Source: Rhea pennata (lineage: Eukaryota > Chordata > Aves > Rheiformes > Rheidae). From it: a DNA stretch of 64,000 nt. Below the pieces are notes generated by a model that ran no database searches, was not told the origin of the DNA, and was given only the letters and a program-made list of their open reading frames with translations. The translations under genes and the position numbers were made by a program. The stretch lies in the NCBI RefSeq assembly GCF_028389875.1, contig NC_084667.1:59622570-59686569 (forward strand), written 5' to 3'. Positions 59,661 to 64,000 of this stretch are shown one piece after another. The stretch's first letter is position 1. The number at the start of each line of letters is the position of its first letter.

Positions 59661-62355
59661 TAATAGTGAGTTTTGGCTAAAACTTCCCTCACCCTTCCTG
59701 ACCAAGGTTGGAAGATGTTTCTTTTGGCAGTGTGTTTCAAACAGCTTAGCCAGTAGCTAAGTCAGCATCAGCTGCTGCTTCTGTGCAGGTGGTCACAGAG
59801 TGATGCTTTATGCTTTGTTGGGCTTTTCTGTCGCTCAGTGGTGGATCTCACTTACTAAGAAATACTGCCCTATGGAGTTTTTACTGGAAGGAAATGACTC
59901 AATGGAAGTTAATTAGCATAAAATGAATCTAATTTTAGTGTTATTAGTGAAGCTAGTTGCAGTCCAGGGCAGGCTTTGGAATATCCTTTGGTGATGTGTC
60001 TTGAGCGGGTCTTCAGGTGGTGTTTGTTTCTGCTGAAATTTGAACTTAGCGTTTTGGGGTCAAAAACATTAAAAGCTGTTGTCATAGCAGGCATGGGTTT
60101 GGAGGGGGGCGTTTGGGAGCAGCGTGCTTGCTGCATTGTTCTCTCCCCGCCAGGAGCCTTTTGGGGCAGGGTCCGTGTCCTCGCCCGTCTGCCCGCAGTG
60201 ACAGCAGAACGTGTGCCTTACGTTTTCCTGCTGAGTGCTATTTTACGTGGTGCTGCGGTGTCAGCCTGTTACACCTCTGAGAAGAATCGTTACAGAGCTA
60301 ATGCCAGTTAAATAAATCACAGGAACGCCAGGCTTTATGAAGCCTGTGTGATCCTCCTCTGATTAAAGATACGTCACTGTGTGGGCGTACGACTTCTCTA
60401 CTGCTGTATTTCCATTGCATCATTTAGTGCTGTCAGTGCCCATTTAACTCGGTAACATGAGGCATAAGTAAACGTCCCACTGAGAAGGTATTTGCTTGGC
60501 AGTATAGGTGTCAAGCCTTTGATTAAGCATCTGAACTAAAACCTGGCTGAAGCAGGGATGGACCCTCTGCAGATTTACTAGATACACAGTGAAACGTGGG
60601 ACTGAGGGAGGCGGTGGTGGTGGGAAAGGTATGTGATCTGTGGGGACAGTATGCTGTGGCAAAGGAAGGTAACCTAAAAACGTAGTCAATCCTGGAGCTT
60701 AACAGTAAAGGAGGCTTTATATCACAGATGCTAACTTGTATTCAGACTGTGATATGTGACTGGGAATGTGGAAATACTGGATTTCCCCCTAGTTCAGTCC
60801 CCCTCTGCCCTGCCTGATGTTTTCCTTTACCTCATCCATCAAATGAACTCCATATTTACCATATCCTGCTTTTTTCTGTTCTCTTTTTCCCTCACAAATG
60901 TGCCTGTTTCTTCCCTAGAGCAGCCTGAATGAGCAGAATGCTTTTCTTTTCATAGCAGATTGTTTTTGATAAATAGCATGGAGTGTAATATCCTTTGTAA
61001 CAAAAATAATGTATTGCCTGATAAGTCATTTTGATCCTGGCTTCTTTCTGTACATCGGGAGCTGGTATTGCAGGGCAAAATGTTAAGTGATCTATTTAAG
61101 TAATTACTTTAATAATAAATGGCTAGTTAGCACCATTGTTTCTGTTTCATTGCTTTGTAATTTAAAAAATGTCTTTATTACTTTTTCCTGATAGAATACA
61201 AATGAGACTAAAATTTTATTTCCCTCAACCTCCCTGTTTCATGAGTCTGTGTCTTGCTGGCAAATAAGCCTAACTTTTTTTGCCTAAGGAATGTGCCTAG
61301 ATGGATGAGGTTCTGCCTGCTTTAGCTCAGTTAGTTCATGAAATAGAGCGAGAAAATATTGTTGGCACTCAGGTAGCTCTGTTTTCAGTATGTAGTTATC
61401 TATGCTGCGAGCAGCCCGGGAACTGACATATTTCTATATTAGGTGTTGACAGTCTTGCTTACATAAAGATTAACCTACACAGGTTTTCAGCAGTTTGTCA
61501 TATGGTACAATTGTAAACAGCAAGTATGGAAGTACAGTGATGTGTTCATCTGCTCTCGTTTTGTTTAACATCATTAGTGAACAGAGCTGGAGATGGTATG
61601 TGGCAGGCTGCGGTGACTAGTTGTTATTCTGGTGTATAAATTAATAAGTCAGTTCCTGAGCCTTGGGCCTGGCTGCTAAAGCAGAGTTATTTGACCGGAA
61701 AAGTGTCTTAAATCTGCAAGCTGAGGGGAATATGGAGGTGACATCACTCGTGACAATTTTGTAGCAATGACCTCAAAGGCTACTGGATCTGAGAGGGCAG
61801 AAAAAAACGCCCGGTGTGTAACAGGCAGTGCTGAAGAGCTGTCCTCTGAGGTTTTTTACACATGGGGAAAAAATAAGGAGGAGAGCTGTGAAAATTCCTT
61901 CCTGGGTTCCTGTCTGCAAATCCTGTGAATGCTGGAAAGTGGGCTTGGTTGGTTGCTTCCATTCAAATACTAATGTGCGGTCGAGAGACGGGATCAGCTC
62001 TTGGATCTGTATAGCATGAGAAAATTCCTCTGATTTCAGGGGTACTCTGCAGGTTAATTTTAACGCATCATCTTCCAGAGGTCTTTCTGAGTCTCTCCCC
62101 GAGTGGCTCTGCTTGATCTTTCTATCTGGTGCCTGAATTCAGGTGAATCTCAACTGTTGTTCCTCCATGCATTAGGCCTTAATTCTGTGCTTTCTCAAGC
62201 TTTGACAGTCTCTCTTTACTGTATCTATTTTAACATCACATGTCTGAACAGCCCCACAGACTTAGGGCGTGATTCTGTACTGCTCTGATCAATAAGAAAT
62301 TTGATACTTACATGACTGATAAATGAAATATCGTAGTTGATTTTACGTACGAAAC

Positions 62356-62835
62356 TTGAAAGATGTGGATCAGGAGACTAGAGCAGAGGGACTGCAACAA
62401 GGATGCTCAGAAATCTGGGAAACTATACCAGTGAGGAAAGGTTGGAAAGACTGGGATTTTTTGGCCTGGAAAAGGGAAGACTGAGGGGAGACATGGTAAC
62501 AGTCTTTATATAGGTAAAAGCTGCTGCTGCAGGAAGAGAATAAATTCATCTGCATGCCTATTTGGGAGATGAGGGAAAACAATGAACATAAATTGCAGCA
62601 AGATAGGTTTATACAAGATATTAGATGTGAATTTTCTAACAGTAAGAATTGTTAAAAGATGGAATTGATTGCCTAGGGAGGCAGTGGAGTTGCTTTCACT
62701 GGAGATTTCTAAGAACAAATTGGACAAATATATACTGGGAATGTATCAGATGAAGTTCATCCCACCATGGGGAATGGGGAAGGTCTGGATAACCTCTTAA
62801 AATCCCTTCCAGTCTCATCTTCTCTGATCAGCTCT
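62356..62835 (+). mobile_element. Old CR1 LINE fragment, sense orientation
   Basis: Old amniote CR1 3' part in the direction of KIF26A: GGCCTGGAAAAGGGAAGACT, GAGGGGAGACATGGTAACAG, TTGCAGCAAGATAGGTTTAT, GAATTGATTGCCTAGGGAGG, CACTGGAGATTTCTAAGAAC, AAATTGGACAAATATATACT and AATCCCTTCCAGTCTCATCT. Diverged, interrupted by stops, 5'-truncated. Boundaries approximate. Confidence 0.85.
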
Positions 62836-64000
62836 GAGCAGATGATGTTCCTAATATGTCAATATAGTTGTTTTTTTCTGCCTTGCTGATTTTAATAAGA
62901 GATAGTAAGAGAAAATTAAGAGGTCACTTGACACGAGAGGCTGAAATTCAAGCCTGAAATACAAGATTATGCTATATGTGAGAGGCAAGGCATGAACTTA
63001 ATCTCATATTAGAGATACTTTCTCTTATAATCTTGGCTTGGTAATATCCCCACAATATTAGATGTGATTTGACATTTTGGAATATTTCAGAATAACATTT
63101 TTCTATTGAACTGTATTACCATCACCCATTATAAAAATGCCACTGTTTGAGGCTATGCATTATGATCCAGATGAACTAATTATTTATCGAGGAAGGTGAA
63201 CTACTGAAATAGGGAACATTAATTGTTCTTCCTGGCAGTGCTTCTTGACAGCATTGCTGGGACAGCTAAGGAAACAAAGGGTTGGTTGTGTTCTTGTATA
63301 TTAATACTGAAGTGAGGAAAGCCTTAATATCCTCCAGAAGCTATATATGCAACACAAGAGCCTAGTGAGCGTGTTCTAGCAGAGAAACACCATAATCTCA
63401 AAATATAACATACACTTTATATGTGACTTCTTGTTCAGTGTCAGCCAAGATTACTGCTAGTCTGCATGCCTGAATAACTCTCAGTGGTGTCGTGAGGACT
63501 AACATGTTAATAAAGTCAAAATGCATGTTAAGTGTAAGTACAGTATATGAAAGTTGAGCCATGGCAACTGTCTTAAGCAAAGATCGTTATGGTTTAGTTC
63601 CCTCAAGCAGAGGGAATTGAGATGGAACAGTCCAAAAGACCTCTAAGCAGGATTGGATGGGCCAACCCCTTAAAGAGTAACAGCTTGGCATGAGATCTTC
63701 CGTAAGAGAAATTACAGGGCAGCGAGGGACACCAGTACAACTTTGCTGATTTCTGAGAATCTGGCCTTAAATTCAGGAAACTGATAGTTTGCAGAAAGCG
63801 AAGGGAGAGCAGGCTTTAAAGCGTTCTGGAAAACTCCAGCTCCAACTGCGTTCCTCAGTTTAACTGCATCTTTCTTTGGTAGCCTGTCCACAGACAGTTG
63901 CTGCAGAAATGTGGATGGCGTCTGTCCTTCCAGACCTGCACGATACAGTTAGACATTCTTAGCTTTCCATTTATAAATGTCTCTTTCTGAATAGGATTTT
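62836..64000 (+). other. Intron 4, end of window
   Basis: AT-rich unique sequence with no exon, repeat or RNA gene that I can support. The intron continues past the window. Confidence 0.6.

Larger units (their letters stand above)
50126..62355 (+). other. Intron 4, first 12 kb
   Basis: AT-rich intron with T10-T13 tracts (51036, 51506, 52205, 53716), a (TC)n run at 52153-52175, an AGC run at 53571-53584 and a short direct duplication near 56353-56383. I searched for the next KIF26A block (an Ala-Ala-Gln-Lys-Leu-type start, Lys/Arg-rich stretch, Pro-Pro-Pro-Ala-Pro-Pro) and did not find it. A 57-nt exon-like piece at 52397-52453 is discussed among the findings. Two repeat-free AT-rich blocks (55380-55700 and 59270-59660) are possible regulatory elements. 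Confidence 0.6.
1011..64000 (+). other. KIF26A: KIF26A gene, 5' part (runs off the right end)
   Basis: Gene span from the initiator codon to the window edge. The readable CDS joins 1011-1064, 1185-1430, 32481-32969 and 49968-50125 (315 codons plus 2 nt); exons 1-3 end in phase 0 and exon 4 in phase 2. KIF26A is an atypical, kinesin-11-type family member that binds microtubules but is reported to lack motor ATPase activity. It is known for restraining GDNF-RET signalling through GRB2 in enteric neurons and for roles in neuronal development. The fit to KIF26A rather than KIF26B rests on SPRKRPP in exon 2, the block [19 protein letters not shown] and SRVNSFLP in exon 3, and AAASFFIR in exon 4; the B paralog as I recall it differs in these blocks (for example FFAR rather than FFIR). 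The motor domain, the long Ser/Pro-rich tail and the 3' UTR lie beyond 64000. Confidence 0.92.

Noticed and set aside
62370..62727. Short minus-strand frames near the right end
   Set aside because: They lie on the non-coding strand of a decayed CR1 fragment.
1..64000. Search for an endogenous retrovirus, CRISPR, phage or operon-like system
   Set aside because: No LTR pair, primer-binding site, gag/pol-like frame, regularly spaced repeats or compact gene cluster is visible. The window is one gene's promoter, four exons and long introns.

Overview
The window looks like bird nuclear DNA. Intron-sized non-coding sequence, a CpG-island promoter, GT-AG splice sites and several CR1 retroposon fragments support this. 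One fragment (about 8812-9050) has the relatively well preserved avian-type CR1 3' end; the others are much more decayed copies resembling older amniote CR1. I cannot name the species. I see no bacterial-type operon, CRISPR array, IS element, rRNA or tRNA.

The only gene I can support is the 5' part of KIF26A, an unconventional kinesin, on the + strand. Four coding exons are readable with consistent phases: 1011-1064, 1185-1430, 32481-32969 and 49968-50125. Together they encode 315 residues plus two bases of the next codon. This is the N-terminal region that precedes the kinesin-like motor domain. The motor exons are not in the window, so intron 4 runs off the right end (at least 13.9 kb).

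Layout: 1-1850 is a GC-rich CpG-island promoter and 5' UTR with two short upstream ORFs, exon 1, a 120-nt intron and exon 2. Intron 2 (1431-32480, about 31 kb) holds two CR1 fragments, long T tracts, two CpG-rich patches near 29.4-30.5 kb and several conserved-looking AT-rich blocks. Exon 3 is followed by intron 3 (32970-49967, about 17 kb) with two old antisense CR1 pieces, a CpG-rich patch near 36.1 kb, an 18-bp minisatellite and a palindromic TA/TG/CA microsatellite. After exon 4, intron 4 has AT-rich unique sequence and an old sense CR1 near 62.4-62.8 kb.

I found no convincing undescribed multi-gene system. The observations most worth a second look are: an internal C-x2-C-x3-L-x2-L-x3-A repeat in the KIF26A N-terminus whose two copies lie in exons 31 kb apart; the intronic CpG-rich patches, which could be alternative promoters; two uORFs with good initiation context; and a strong strand bias of long homopolymers (T on the coding strand, almost never A).
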